DNA of 64,000 nt. It comes from Archilochus colubris. Lineage: Eukaryota; Chordata; Aves; Apodiformes; Trochilidae. Shown here one piece after another: positions 1 through 10,599 of this stretch. The stretch spans positions 6,592,657 through 6,656,656 of the forward strand of contig CM041107.1 in the NCBI GenBank assembly GCA_023079485.1, read 5' to 3'. Position numbers and translations under genes: made by a program. Each line of letters opens with the position of its first letter. Position 1 is the first letter of the stretch. The notes under the pieces are model-generated. The model saw only the letters and a program-made list of their open reading frames with translations. It was not told the DNA's origin and made no database searches.

Positions 1-1106
1 TGGTATGTTCTCCAGTGCTACTGGGACATGGAGCAGCCAGCCTGGCTCCTGGGGTCCATATTTGTGAGCCCTGCAGCCATCTGGGGTGGGAGAAGCTTGT
101 CTGGGCAGCCAGAGAGTGGCCACAATCAGCTGCCCTGAGCTCAGCTATTATTACTCTTTCTTACCTATTAAGTGAAAGTTGTATTTCTTCCAATCATGCT
201 CCCTGGGACAGGCACAGGTAGTTTATTTAATCATTTCTTCTTTTATTTTTATTTTTCTATCCATTAAATTCTCCTCCACTGTCATCAGCACTAACCGACC
301 CCCGGAGCTCCAAGCATGAGGGAGAACATTTTTCTGGGATCCTTTTTGAAACTTTTGCAGCCAGAATGGGCTGAGTCGCTGCTACTAATCACATGAGCTG
401 CCAGTGTTGTGATCTGCACACATCTCCATTGGTGCTGGAGGCTCTGCCAGGGAACCTTTTCTCCTGGGTTGTCCCATCACTGAACCCAGCAGGGACTGGT
501 GGGAATGGATTACACAGCACCTTCCTTCAACCAGCAAATTTCTACCCAACCCCAGAGGCCTCTATGATCACTCCACCCCTTCTCCTGAGATGTTTTATCC
601 CCATAATCCATCGTATTCCCATCCCAACCCTTGGTTTAAACACACTTCCATCCTTTCCTTTAGAAGAAGGAGCATGTTTCTGTGGTCTCTCCTCCAGGCA
701 ACTAAAGGTCTCTGGCTTTGGGCTGGAGCTTGTCCTGCTCCTGGCCCCTTACACCTCCCAGGGCTTTAGTTTTGGTGTCTGCTGTATTCTTTTTTCCCTT
801 TTGAAAGACAGTTTTCTCTGGTCCAAGCAACACAAGAGGCAGAGGTGTGCATGTGACGTTGCAGAGCAGTGGGAGCAATAGTGGAGAAATCCCCCCCACA
901 ACCTGAATCCTGTTCTCCCTTCCATCCCATCTCCTGACCCTTCTCCTATCCCCTTAGGGCAGCAGGATCCTCCTGATGTGTTTCTTCAGCCCTTCAGATC
1001 CCAGTGTAGCTCTTGCAGGCCAGCGTTGGGGTGGGAGGTGTTGAGATGCCTGGGAGAGACCTGTCCCTGCCTCCAGCAACCCACCCTTCATCCTTCTTTC
1101 TGCCAG
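1..1106 (+). other. Intron (3' part), no recognisable content
   Basis: This is the end of the intron before the first exon in the window. It closes with a pyrimidine-rich tract and tgccag at 1101-1106. Short open frames here lack splice support and do not resemble plakin sequence. I see no repeat. Confidence 0.7.
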
Positions 1107-1259
1107 GATGAGAAGGAGCAGCTCATTCAGTCCAAGAGCTCTGTTGCCAGCTTGGTGGGAAGGTCCAAAAGCATCGTTCAGCTCCGTCCCAGGAACCCAG
1201 AGCACCTTGTGCAGAGCACCATCCCCATCAAGGCTGTTTGTGACTATCGGCAGATCGAG
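1107..1259 (+). CDS. MACF1: MACF1 exon: plakin domain, start of SH3
   Basis: 51 codons, phase 0-0, between tgccag and gtgagg. The translation opens [18 protein letters not shown], followed by [14 protein letters not shown], and closes with [13 protein letters not shown], the first strands of the SH3 fold embedded in spectrin repeat 5 of plakin domains. The match to human MACF1 is close to residue-for-residue at both ends and loosest in the middle (PEHLVQST). The DYRQIE segment holds the Tyr of the usual SH3 ALYDY-type strand. Confidence 0.93.
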
Positions 1260-1695
1260 GTGAGGGCTGGAAGGAGGGCACCTGGAGGCAGGGGAGCAAA
1301 GCCCTGGGTGCTTTAGGATGAGGTCTGTGGTGCCTCTCAAGGAAAAGCAGGAATGGAGTAGGAAGACAGGACAAAGCAGCACAGCTGGTTTTCCTGGAGC
1401 AGATTTCCATGTCTCAGATTTATTTTAGGCAGGACCTAAAGTCTTTTTCCCCACAGAGCAGGGGCTTCATCCAAATTAGCACATGGGTGGCAGCCAACTC
1501 CATTTAGCTTCCTTGTCCCTTCCTCTCTCTAAACATGAGTGTGCTGCACTGCTTGGCACCACACCAGGCATTTGCTTGAGTAAAAAAAGGCAAAAATATA
1601 TAGATTTGTGGCAGCTGAGGGGAGCTGGCAGTATGGGCAGGCATGTGCAGCCCCTCTGGTTCCTCACCATCTGGGGGGTGTTTGTGCCCTGGCAG

Positions 1696-1850
1696 ATCAC
1701 CATCTGCAGGAATGATGAGTGTGTGCTGGAGGATAATTCCCAGAGGACCAAGTGGAAGGTGATCAACCCCACAGGGAATGAGGCTATGGTGCCCTCTGTC
1801 TGCTTCCTGATCCCCCCTCCCAACAAAGAGGCCATCGAGATGGCCACCAG
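1696..1850 (+). CDS. MACF1: MACF1 exon: rest of SH3 domain
   Basis: 155 bp, phase 0 to 2, between ggcag and gtaact. It begins [20 protein letters not shown] and continues through [22 protein letters not shown], which covers the RT/n-Src loops and the final VPSVCF strand. Plakin SH3 domains have lost the usual proline-peptide pocket and pack against neighbouring spectrin repeats (family knowledge). ECVLEDN is the residue set that separates MACF1 from DST. Confidence 0.94.
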
Positions 1851-2136
1851 GTAACTCTACTTGTGGGAGTTGGGGAGGGGGCTGGTGGCATGGGAATGGG
1901 CAGATCTAGGATTGGGTGGCACAGCTGATTTGGAGCAAGGGAAGGAATCCCTCATGGCTGTACAACTGCATCCATCATACCACTGCTTGCAAAGGCGAAA
2001 AGGTTGTTTTAGGATCTCAGGCATCTCAGGCACTGAGCTGCAGGAGCATCACTGGGTGGGCTGGGGGATTACCAGGATCAGGGCCAAGCATGCTGGGGAG
2101 ATCTGGGGCTGATAGACCATCTCCGTCCCCTTGCAG

Positions 2137-2263
2137 GGTAGAACAATTGTACCAGAAAGTGATGGCTCTCTGGCACCAGCTCCACATGAACACCAAGAGC
2201 CTGATCTCCTGGAACTACCTGCGGAAGGACATCACCCTGGTGCAAAGCTTCAGCATGGAAAAG
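2137..2263 (+). CDS. MACF1: MACF1 exon: plakin domain spectrin repeat after SH3
   Basis: 127 bp, phase 2 to 0, between ttgcag and gtacag. It codes VEQLYQKVMALWHQLHMNTK and then SLISWNYLRKD. This is the helical return into spectrin repeat 5/6 after the SH3 insertion, matching human MACF1 except for the variable end (ITLVQSFSMEK). Confidence 0.93.
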
Positions 2264-2447
2264 GTACAGCAGGAACTTCTCTGCTTGGCTTCAGGGCTGC
2301 CTCACTCCCTGTCGAGGGCTTCTTTGGGTGGATGACAAGAAAGGGAAGTGCTCAAGGGAAGACCAGGGTTGGGGATGTGAAGGGTCTGTGGGCCTTGAAC
2401 AGTAAGAAAACCTGAGCTTGGGGGTTCTGTGCAAAATTATTACAGTT

Positions 2448-2590
2448 TCATAGAACCACAGAATTGTTCTGGTTGGAAAAAACATCATTGAGTCCAATCA
2501 TTAACCCAGCTCTACCAAGTCCAGTGCTAAACCATGTCCCTTGGCACCACATCTACGTGGCTTTTACCCACCCGCAGGGGTGGCATTTGG
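2448..2590 (-). repeat. CR1 LINE 3' fragment
   Basis: It starts tcatagaaccacagaattgt, then ggttgg...gagtccaatcattaaccc...gtgctaaaccatgtccct. This is the reverse complement of the 3' end of avian CR1 (ATTCTATGA-type tail), so the element lies on the minus strand within the 2264-2805 intron. It is 5'-truncated, as CR1 copies usually are. The inner end is approximate. Confidence 0.8.
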
Positions 2591-2805
2591 GTTTTTCCCC
2601 ATAAAAAGAGGTGTCTGAACTGTGCTGAGCATAGATTGTGGATGTAGCATTTAGCAGGAGGTGGTTATGGAGGAGCTTCCCCTTTCTCCTCTACAGAAAG
2701 TATATCCTCTTGGCAAAGGAAAGTGATGAAGGTGGGGAGGGTGGCTTCAGGCGGTGTGGAGGAAGTTATTCCTGATAGTTCCATGTGCTGCTTTGCCTCC
2801 TGCAG

Positions 2806-2989
2806 CTCCGCTCCTTGGCACCAGGGGAGTGCCAGCAAGCCCTGAAGAGCCTCCAGGCACACTACGAGGATTTCCTGCAGGACAGCCGGGACTCGGAGCT
2901 CTTCTCAGTGTCGGATCGGCTGCGCCTGGAGGAGGAAGTGGAAGCTTCCAAGGAACACATCCGGCAGCTGCTGGAGTCCATGGAGAACG
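2806..2989 (+). CDS. MACF1: MACF1 exon: plakin domain helices
   Basis: 184 bp, phase 0 to 1, between tgcag and gtgagc. It codes LRSLAPGECQQALKSLQAHY and EDFLQDSRDSELFSVSDRLR, strongly like human MACF1 (APGECHQIMKNLQAHYEDFL, recalled). The helical content fits spectrin repeat 6-7 of the plakin domain. Confidence 0.94.
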
Positions 2990-3398
2990 GTGAGCTTCAA
3001 AAGGCTGATGGATTAACCAGGAGCTGTGGGGACTCATAAACAAAGGATTTATGGGATTTTTTCTTTTTTTCCCCTGCTGCTAGCCAGTTGATGGAGTGAG
3101 CAGCTGCTCTCCTTATTTCTCCATCCAAGTGCTGGGCCTTAGCCCAATGATCTTCCTGCAGGGAAGGCTTGGCTTTGCAGCTTCAACTTAACTGCTGAGT
3201 TCTCTCACTCTGATGGTGTTGGAGATAGGTTTAGGTGTTTGGGTGCGTGCTGAGCAAGGAGTTCTTCCTGCCTTTAACCTTTAAAAAAAGATAGGGGGTG
3301 GTGACACATGTGCCACAGCAGCACTGGGAGTCCCACCAAGACCTCTTTGGATGCAGAGTTGTTTGAGCTGCTCTTTTTGGTTTGTCTGTGACTCGCAG

Positions 3399-3568
3399 AA
3401 GACAAGGATGAGACTGTTGCCAGGACTTACCTCTCTGAGCTGAAGAACATCCATCTACGCCTAGAGGAGTGTGAGCAGAGGCTGGTGAGCCGGATCCAGT
3501 CCCCGAGCAGCACTCGGGCAGGTGGTGACACCATCCAGGAAAACACCATCCGCATTGCAGAGCAGGAG
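3399..3568 (+). CDS. MACF1: MACF1 exon: plakin domain helices
   Basis: 170 bp, phase 1 to 0, between actcgcag and gtcagt. It codes EDKDETVARTYLSELKNIHL and RLEECEQRLVSRIQSPSS, then a variable GGDTIQENTIRIAEQE. The core SELKNI.LRLEE.EQR is shared with human MACF1. Confidence 0.92.
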
Positions 3569-3856
3569 GTCAGTCCTGCTGCTGTGACATGTGGAGGAGA
3601 AGGAGGTGTGGTGGCTGCTGGTCTTCAGCTCATGCCAGAAATTAACTCCTAACTTCTCCAGGATGAATGTGGGTAGTGGGTGTGTGACCCTGTGGGGTTT
3701 GAGAGAGGATCTTGCTGCACAGAAAGCAGCAAGGAGGAGGCCTCTCTAGGTGGGCTCCCTGCTTCAGTTCATGCCCATCTCCTTTGCCAGGGTCAATCCG
3801 GCTTTTTTTCCACCTGCTTGGACTCTCCCTTCATGTTCTGTCCCTTCTTTCCCCAG

Positions 3857-4035
3857 CGCATGCAGGAGGATCTGCAGCAGCTGCAGTTGGATCTGCAGTT
3901 CCTTTCTGAGAGATGTTTCGGTTTCCTGGAGAAGGCACCCGTGGGCTCCAGCACGCCCCACTTGCGCTCTGAACTTGACCTGGTGGTGAACAAGATGGAC
4001 CAGATGCATGGGTTGTCCTCTATCTACCTGGAAAA
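3857..4035 (+). CDS. MACF1: MACF1 exon: plakin domain helices
   Basis: 179 bp, phase 0 to 2, after ttccccag; the donor is gtgagt at 4036. It codes RMQEDLQQLQLDLQFLSERC, then PHLRSELDLVVNKMDQM and LSSIYLEK. The first half is clearly faster evolving than the second when compared with human (EDLQQLRSDLDAVSMKC, recalled). Confidence 0.91.
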
Positions 4036-4229
4036 GTGAGTTGGGACATGCCTTGATTCCCAAATACCTTTTGTTTTTATCTGCCTGGTTCTGCTAAGAA
4101 CCTTTCTTCTGGCCCTCAACACACCTTGCACTGAGCTCCACTCCCCTGTGGTGCAAACAGCCTCACGACCAAGGGGGATCTCCACCAAGTTTTGTGTGTC
4201 ATTGTGCTGCTTCTGTTTGGTGTTGCCAG

Positions 4230-4368
4230 GTTGAAGACTGTTGATGTTATTGTTCGAAACACCCAAGGAGCAGAGTCTCTGGTCAAAGGCTACGAAGTTA
4301 AGCTGAGCCAAGAGGAGGCAGTTCCTGCTGACCTGGGAGCTATTCAGATGCACAGAACAGCCTTACAG
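4230..4368 (+). CDS. MACF1: MACF1 exon: plakin domain helices
   Basis: 139 bp, phase 2 to 0, between tgttgccag and gtgggt. It codes LKTVDVIVRNTQGAESLVKG and YEVKLSQEEAVPADLGA, a very close match to human MACF1 (LKTVDVIVRSIQDAELLVKG). It belongs to spectrin repeat 7/8 of the plakin domain. Confidence 0.94.
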
Positions 4369-4833
4369 GTGGGTGCTCTTCCAAGGTGGGCAGGCAGAAA
4401 CCTATCAATGTTTTGGCATTTGTCGAGCAGGGTTCTTCTCTTTCTCCACTGAATATGTCTGGGGGCTGTTTTTCTTGCCTTGGTCTAGAGGATTTTGTGC
4501 TGCTGGTGTGATCCCATATCTATTTGTTTAAAGTGAAGGAGCTGCTGTGGCTTGGTGCTCTCCCTTGGCAAACATGAGCAGCTTGGCAGCTTCATGTTCT
4601 GTTGCTGCAGGACAAGGGCTGAAACCATCTGAAACTTGCTCCCAGCTGGGCATTTGGTCCCCTCCATTTTGCACCTCTTGTAATTAGCCAGTTCTTTGCA
4701 CTTCGCACTTCTGCTTTTGAGGAAAGCAGGAAGATAAACCTCTTGCCAGCTCCAGACAGGGACCATCTCTGCACTAATGTGCCTTTGCTTTCCCATGTCA
4801 TTGAGCTGGGGCTGTCTCTTGCTGGTTTCGCAG

Positions 4834-5027
4834 CAATGGCTGGAGGATGTGAAGGACAAGAACTCCATCTTCTCCACGCTGGAGGAGGAGATGGCGAAGG
4901 CGAAGGCGGTGGGAGAGCGGCTGTTCCGGCTGAGGCAGGAGCACAGCATCGACCTGGAGCGCTATCAGGAGAAGGGGACCCAGCTCTGGGAGCGCTGGCA
5001 GCGGGTCTGTGCCCAGATTGAGACCCG
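4834..5027 (+). CDS. MACF1: MACF1 exon: plakin domain helices
   Basis: 194 bp, phase 0 to 2, between tttcgcag and gtgagg. It codes QWLEDVKDKNSIFSTLEEEM, AKAKAVGERLFRLRQEHSID and LERYQEKGTQLWERWQRV. The LERYQEKG..L.ERW heptad pattern is typical of the helix B-C part of a plakin spectrin repeat. Confidence 0.94.
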
Positions 5028-5080
5028 GTGAGGAACCTCCTGCCTCCTTTTGGGGCTTTTGCCTACATGCTTCATCTAAG

Positions 5081-5462
5081 TCATAGAATCTTTCTGGTTG
5101 GAAAAGGCCTTTAAGATCATCGAGTCCAACCATTAACACAAGTCTAGTGCTAAACCATGTTCCTCAGCACCTACATGTTTTTTAACCACCTCCAGGGGTG
5201 GTGATTCATCCATTTCCCTGGGCATCCTGAGCCAGTGTTTGATAACCCTTTCAGTGAAGAAGTTTCTTCTAATAACCAATCTAAACATCCTCTGGCACAA
5301 CTTGAGGCCATTTCCTCTTGTTACTAGGAAAAAAAGACCAACCCCCCCTGTTGCCAACCACATTTCCAGGGAGCTGTAAAGAGTGAGGTCTCCCCTCAGC
5401 CTCTTTTGCTCCAGGCTGAACACCCCCAGATCCCTCAGTGATCTTGGCTCAGCCTTGTTCAC
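5081..5462 (-). repeat. CR1 LINE 3' fragment, about 380 bp
   Basis: It starts tcatagaatctttctggttg and runs through gagtccaaccattaac, tgctaaaccatgttcctcag, ccacctccaggggtggtgat and ctccaggctgaacaccccca. This is the complete order of an avian CR1 3' end read on the opposite strand. It lies in the 5028-5564 intron, about 50 bp past the donor. Confidence 0.9.
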
Positions 5463-5564
5463 ACTGATACTTTTCCAGATGGACTTCCCTCTGGTGGTTA
5501 GAATATCCCTCTAGCCTTTGGTGGCATTTTTTCCTCCTCTTATTTTTCCTGCTCTTTCTCTCAG

Positions 5565-5727
5565 CCACACGGAGCTGGAGAGCATCCAGGAGGTGCTGAG
5601 TGATTACAGGCAGTGTCACAGTGCCCTGATCCAGTGGATTGAGGAGATCACAGTTCAGCAGGAGCTGATGAAGCCCGGGCAGGCAGAGGACAGCCGTGTG
5701 CTGTCAGAGCAGCTGAGCCAGCAAACG
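5565..5727 (+). CDS. MACF1: MACF1 exon: plakin domain, spectrin repeat 8/9
   Basis: 163 bp, phase 2 to 0, between ctctcag and gtaagg. It codes HTELESIQEVLSDYRQCHSA, LIQWIEEITVQQELMKPGQA and EDSRVLSEQLSQQT. The segment MKPGQAEDSRVLSEQLSQQT is identical to recalled human MACF1. Confidence 0.95.
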
Positions 5728-6014
5728 GTAAGGCAGGACCTCATGATGTGGTGTGTCCTTTCTTTGGTTTTTACTAGAATCTTTTCAGCTATCAGCTTGA
5801 AAATATGAAACCCGGGGCTGGGAGGAGAAGAGGCTGAAGGCCTGAGCTGGGGGTGAGAAGTGGGGAAGTTCTGTTTAGCTTGAGGTGGAGATGGGACCTC
5901 GCATAAAAAAATTGAAGTGGATAAAGACTTAATCCAAAAGGGGAGGGATGAAATTCAGCTCACCACCTGCAGCAACTGTCCTCACAATTGGTTCTGCTTT
6001 GAATTTTGTTGAAG

Positions 6015-6098
6015 GCTTTGGCTGCAGAAATTGAGAAAAATCAAGCCAAGCTGGACCAGTGTCAGAAATTCTCCCAGCAATATTCAGCTGCCGTGAAG
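6015..6098 (+). CDS. MACF1: MACF1 exon: plakin domain helix
   Basis: 28 codons, phase 0-0, between ttgttgaag and gtacgg. It codes [20 protein letters not shown] and QQYSAAVK, like human [20 protein letters not shown]. The acceptor has a poor pyrimidine tract (tttgaattttgttgaag), but its phase and homology leave little doubt. Confidence 0.92.
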
Positions 6099-6202
6099 GT
6101 ACGGATCCCCCCTGCTCCCCAAGGCTGGCTGGTCACCAACAGCCCCAGCAGAGTTTGCACCTCACATGCTTCATGTCTCTCCATCCCTGGTTGTGTTTGC
6201 AG

Positions 6203-6310
6203 GACTACGAGCTGCAGCTCATGACCTACAGGGCCTTTGTGGAATCCCAGCAGAAGTCTCCCATGAAACGCCGGCGCATGCTCTCCTCCTCGGACGCCAT
6301 CACCCAGGAG
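6203..6310 (+). CDS. MACF1: MACF1 exon: plakin domain, KRRRM segment
   Basis: 36 codons, phase 0-0, between gtttgcag and gtagga. It codes [36 protein letters not shown]. The QQKSP.KRRRM.SS motif is shared by MACF1, DST and plectin. It is a basic linker in the last spectrin repeat of the plakin domain. Confidence 0.95.
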
Positions 6311-6418
6311 GTAGGAGCCCTCCCACCCACCCAACCTTGAGAGGAAGAAGTTGTGCCTGAAGGAGGTTCTCCAGCTCCTGAGCAATCTCTGTGAAATGGG
6401 CTCCTTCCTGTTGAGCAA

Positions 6419-6586
6419 TCATAGAATCCTAGAGTGATTTGGGTTGGAAGGGACCTCTGAAGGTCATCTAGTCCAACCCCCCTGCAGTAAGCAGGGACAC
6501 CCTCAACTAGATCAGGTTGCTCAGAGCCTCCTCAAGCATCACCTTGGTTATCTCCAGGGATGAGGCCTCAACCACCTCCCTGGGAA
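6419..6586 (-). repeat. CR1 LINE 3' fragment
   Basis: It starts atcatagaatcctagagtga and runs ttgggttggaagggacctct, aaggtcatctagtccaaccc, then agggacaccctcaactagat. This is a well-kept minus-strand CR1 3' end. It is followed by an AT-rich stretch (6587-6655) with repeated aatatta words. Confidence 0.88.
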
Positions 6587-6761
6587 ATACTGTTGATAAA
6601 TTCAAAATGTAATATTAAACAATATTAATATTAATAACTAGAATAATAACTAGGGGCTTCCCAAGCAGGAGAGGGTGCATCTATGTGATCTGCTGTGAGA
6701 TACATCACTCCAGAGCCACTGGTGGTGACTGTGCCCCATTTCTCCCTCTCTCCCTTCCCAG

Positions 6762-6860
6762 TTCATGGATTTGAGGACTCGCTACACAGCCCTGGTGACA
6801 CTGACCACACAGCATGTGAAATACATCAGTGATGCTCTGCGGCGGCTTGAGGAGGAGGAG
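6762..6860 (+). CDS. MACF1: MACF1 exon: C-terminal plakin-domain signature
   Basis: 33 codons, phase 0-0, between cttcccag and gtgagg. It codes [33 protein letters not shown]. This is the most conserved motif of plakin domains ([11 protein letters not shown]...[12 protein letters not shown]) and marks the end of the plakin fold. It appears identical to recalled human MACF1. Confidence 0.96.
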
Positions 6861-7021
6861 GTGAGGGTGTTGTGTGGAGCTGAACTCTTCAAAACACTCA
6901 TACTCCTTGCTCAAGGATGCTCGTCCACATTGAGGACACATCATGGGCACTGCTCCTGAGAGCTTTTAGAGATCTGGCACTCCTGTGTTGTGGTTTATCT
7001 TCCTTCCTCCTCTGTTTGCAG

Positions 7022-7174
7022 AAAGTAGTGGAGGAGGAGAGGCAGGAGCATGTGGACAAGGTGAAGGAACTCCTGAGCTGGACCCTGGGTTTAAAGCAGA
7101 CTGTGCAGAGCAGGCTGGGTGCTTCTGGGTGCAGGGACTTGGGTGACATCGAGAAATCCATCTCAGAGCAGCAG
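7022..7174 (+). CDS. MACF1: MACF1 exon: plakin-to-rod transition
   Basis: 51 codons, phase 0-0, between tgtttgcag and gtaaac. It begins KVVEEERQEHVDKVKELLSW and then becomes variable (LKQTVQSRLGASGCRDLG), ending DIEKSISEQQ. KVVEEE.QEHV.KVKELL and DIEK.I.EQQ are the human-like anchors; the central part looks like a loop. Confidence 0.93.
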
Positions 7175-7274
7175 GTAAACCAGGCACAACCTCCAGGCTC
7201 TTTATTTAACTTCTGCTTGTTTTCTACAGCTGAATTAAGCTTCTTTTCTTTCCTTGTTGTTTTTTTCCTGACAG

Positions 7275-7363
7275 GCCCTGAATGAGGAGCTGGCTGCCAA
7301 GAAGGAGCAGATCTCTGAGGCTATCAAAACTTCACAAATCTTCCTGGCAAAACACAGCCACAA
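7275..7363 (+). CDS. MACF1: MACF1 exon: rod helix
   Basis: 89 bp, phase 0 to 2, between cctgacag and gtgagt. It codes ALNEELAAKKEQISEAIKTS, QIFLAKHSHK. EAIKTSQIFLAKH is shared with human MACF1. The donor reads caa|gtgagt, so the Lys codon is completed by the next exon. Confidence 0.93.
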
Positions 7364-7566
7364 GTGAGTGTGGCCCCAGGAGGGAACAGATAGGGAGATG
7401 AGGGACCTCAGAGTTGGCACTGGTGGCATCCCTGGGGCCATCCACTGCTGTTAAAACCAGTGCTGAGCTGCATGTGACAGTTCTCTTTTTTCATACCTGC
7501 AAGAGCTGTGCCATACACAACCCAGGCTGTGCAGTTTCCCTGAGAGATTTGTCCTTCCCCTTGCAG

Positions 7567-7702
7567 GCTTTCTCATTCAGAGAAGGACCAGATCTCTGCT
7601 CAGATCAGTGCCCTCAGGGAGACCTACCAGGAGCTCTGCAGTGACTCCACGGAGCAGCTCCAGCAGCTTCAGAGCCAGCTGGCTCAGGAGACAGAGCACA
7701 AG
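7567..7702 (+). CDS. MACF1: MACF1 exon: last constitutive exon before the MACF1b block
   Basis: 136 bp, phase 2 to 0, between ttgcag and gtactg. It codes LSHSEKDQISAQISALRETY, QELCSDSTEQLQQLQSQLAQ, ETEHK. Its phase-0 end can join either the plectin exon at 10600 (MACF1b) or the exon at 20291. Human MACF1a shows the second junction (QTEQK followed by TLQKQQ, recalled). Confidence 0.93.
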
Positions 7703-10599
7703 GTACTGGTTCCCTCTTGGTTCCGTGCCTAAACGGACACAGAGCACTCCTCAGGGTGTGAAAAAAGTTTTCCTTGGTTATGTGTCTCATGGCCACCAGC
7801 CACTCACTTTCTTACTTGCACGTGTTTGCCCTCCCTTCTCTTCCATTCGTGCATCATCCAAAGCATCCTACCCAGGCTGGGGTGGTTCCAGCTCAATGGG
7901 GAACTTGTCCTTAGAAATGGTTTTTCTCAGAGCACTGCCCTCTGCACAAGGTTGGCTTGTTCATGTGGTGGGCAAGGATGTAGATGGACTTCAGTCCTGG
8001 AAAGGGTCTCCTTAGCAAATCTGTGTGTCCTTTGAGAAAGGTCCTCTCCATGCTTTGACTTCAGATGGCTCCATCTCACCAGGAGGCACAAGGAGGTGGG
8101 GTCTGCAGAAACTTAGCTTGTGTGGTCTCCTATATCTCAGAGGGGTTTTGGAGAGGTTTGTCTCGTCTGAGGCTGAGTGAAGTTGCTCTCCCCAGTGGAA
8201 GGCAATGGCATCTTTCACACCCTCAGCTGACCTGGAAGACTTTCCTGGACCTGTGCCTGGTCCCATTCCCTGTTCAGACCCCCCAGTGCTCCTCCCAGTC
8301 CCCATTACTGTCCCACTAGGTCAGATGGGCTGGCACTGCATCCTTATTGCCTGTTCCCAGCTGTCTTTGGTCATCCCCAGATATCCGTGTACGTGCCATA
8401 TAAATGTTTATACATGTGTCAGTGGATTTATTTGTGTGTTTGCTTGCTGCCTCCCTGTACCCTGAAGCAACAGCCTGCTCAGGTCCTGACGCCCTGTTTG
8501 GCTGTCGGGTCGGTGGGTGAAGCCCTGCTTGAGCTGCTCACAGGAAGAGAGTGACAGAACTGCCTGTTTGCCTGCCCAGCTTTTACCTAGATGGCAGCAT
8601 TTTCCTCCAAATAGGTGTCTCACATTTTGGGTGTCTCAGTGCAGTAAACACTCTCTATCACAAGTCCTTCAGCCCTCATGCTGGCAGCAGAAAGCTGGCA
8701 GGGAGCAAACGGGCTCATTAGTCGCTTCTAAGCTGCCAGGAGAGGAGCTGAGAGCAACCTCCGTGGGAAGGATGCTTTTTCCTTCCCCTTTTCCTCTCTC
8801 CTGGGCAGGAATGTTATTTTAGAGCAAAATCTCCAGGGCTCTCTGGGCTGGTTTTTTATGGCATGAGCATGTTTTGGGGCTGGAACAGTTTTCACTCACA
8901 CTCTCGGCCAAGCCCAGGAACCAAACCAGGAGCAGGCAGCAGGGCTTGGCTGGAGATCCCATCTCCAAGATGATCCCGGTGCTGTGCAGTTGCTTCACTG
9001 TAGAGGGAGCATGAGGAACTCTTTAACATTTGCTTGCTGGAACCATCCAACTGTCAAGAGAAGTTATAAAAGACCAGAAATGCAAAGCAGAACGCGCTAA
9101 ATTGAGCATGATGTGTCCCTGTATGGTTTGTGTTTCATGTCAACTGTTTTTAAAGATTAACTGACATCCTTGCTTACAAGTTTAACTAACCCTCCGGGAT
9201 TTAAACAAACAAAACCACACAAAGTGCAAGAGGATGGACCTATGTGGGGGGTTCTTTTTGCAAACAAAACCCAGTCGCATGCTGGACGCTAACACCAAGC
9301 TTTACACTGTGTGTGATACGGCTGAAACTGCTCCATAAGGCTCTGTCTTTAACTGCTCAAGGCACACCCTGCAACTTGGGTAAGTAAAAGCCTTTTACTC
9401 CACTTCTCCACTTCCCTCCCAGCTCCCTTTTTAGCTTTCTTTTTTTCTTCCCCTCCTTCTCTGTCTTTTCACGCCTGGTTCATCTCTGGACGTGCATGCC
9501 TGAGGCTGGCAGTGGTGGTGGAGAGCTGAGGTGTTGCCAGCAAGTTCACCCTGTCCCCTCAGGGCTGTGGGGGACCTGCAAACCAGCCTGGTGGAGGCCA
9601 CGTCCTGCTGAGCCAGAGCTCCAACCCCCCCAGCCACCAGTGCTTTTAGCCTCACCCATTAAAAAATAAATCAGGGACTGTTGGGCATGCAAAAGGAATT
9701 TGTTCCACAATCCCAATTGCCTCCTTCCTATCTCTGCAAAAATCTTGTAGTGCTTGGGTCAATCTTATGCCCAGTCAGGGACTGGGAGAAACCAAAAAGT
9801 CCAAAGACCTGTTAATCTTCATCATCTATTACCCTGCCTGTGGGGATACCAGGGAGAAAAGCCTCCCCAGTAGGTGGTCTGGTCCCAGCTTCTCACTGTT
9901 TCCATGCTGGGACCTCCAACTTCTTGTGTTTCTCCCCTTGCTCAGTCTGAACAGCATGGCGATCTTGAGGTGTCAGGGCCAGTGGCCATGCTGCCCAACA
10001 TGTAGAGCTCCTGCCCTCTGCATGGCCTGGCTGAGGGGCTGCTCCATGGCACAGAGGGGCTGTGGTGTTCCCCAGCCATCCTGACACTGGAGATCTGCTT
10101 GGGAAGCACAGGATGGGAAGCATGGCAGGAGTCAAGGTGGCAGCTGAGCTGGGAGGTGTTCCTAGGTAGCTCGTCTTCAGGGTTTTTTTCTCCTCTGTGA
10201 GGACCCAGGGAAGTCTGTGGTGTCTTTACTTTTTAAAACTAGAGTTGCTGAATGGCTTTGGTGTGCTTGTTGGTCTCCTTCCCTCTGTTTCTCCATGGAG
10301 CATTAGGAGAACTTCTGGGTTTTGCTGCTTGCTGCTTTGCTGCGTTACTGGTGGTGGAAATATCTCAGTGGTCTCCTGGGTGATGGGCTAGAGGAACATT
10401 AAACTCAGAGGCAAATGCACCAGTTTGTGTGCTGTGATGCCTTTGGAGTTGCATTTCAAACACTCTGGGACTCGCTTTCCAGTCTGTTTCTGTTTTTAAA
10501 TTTCTTCCTGGAAACTGAGACCTCCCTGGAACTCCTGCAGCTTGAATGCTGGAAATGCTTGATTTTGGTTTAATTCTTTTCCTTTTCTTTCTGTTCTAG
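7703..10599 (+). other. Intron of 2.9 kb before the plectin-repeat exon
   Basis: This is the longest intron in the first third of the window. I see no CR1 copy. An AT-richer stretch lies at about 9040-9260, and several short C/T tracts occur. No open frame here has splice support or plakin resemblance. It ends with a very strong acceptor (taattcttttccttttctttctgttctag, about 10571-10599). Confidence 0.7.

Noticed and set aside
393..881. 162-codon + frame in the first intron
   Set aside because: There are no splice signals in register and no plakin pattern. The composition is that of intron sequence.
1107..7702. Assignment to DST (dystonin)
   Set aside because: DST shares the architecture, but the SH3 and following exons carry MACF1-specific residues ([40 protein letters not shown]).
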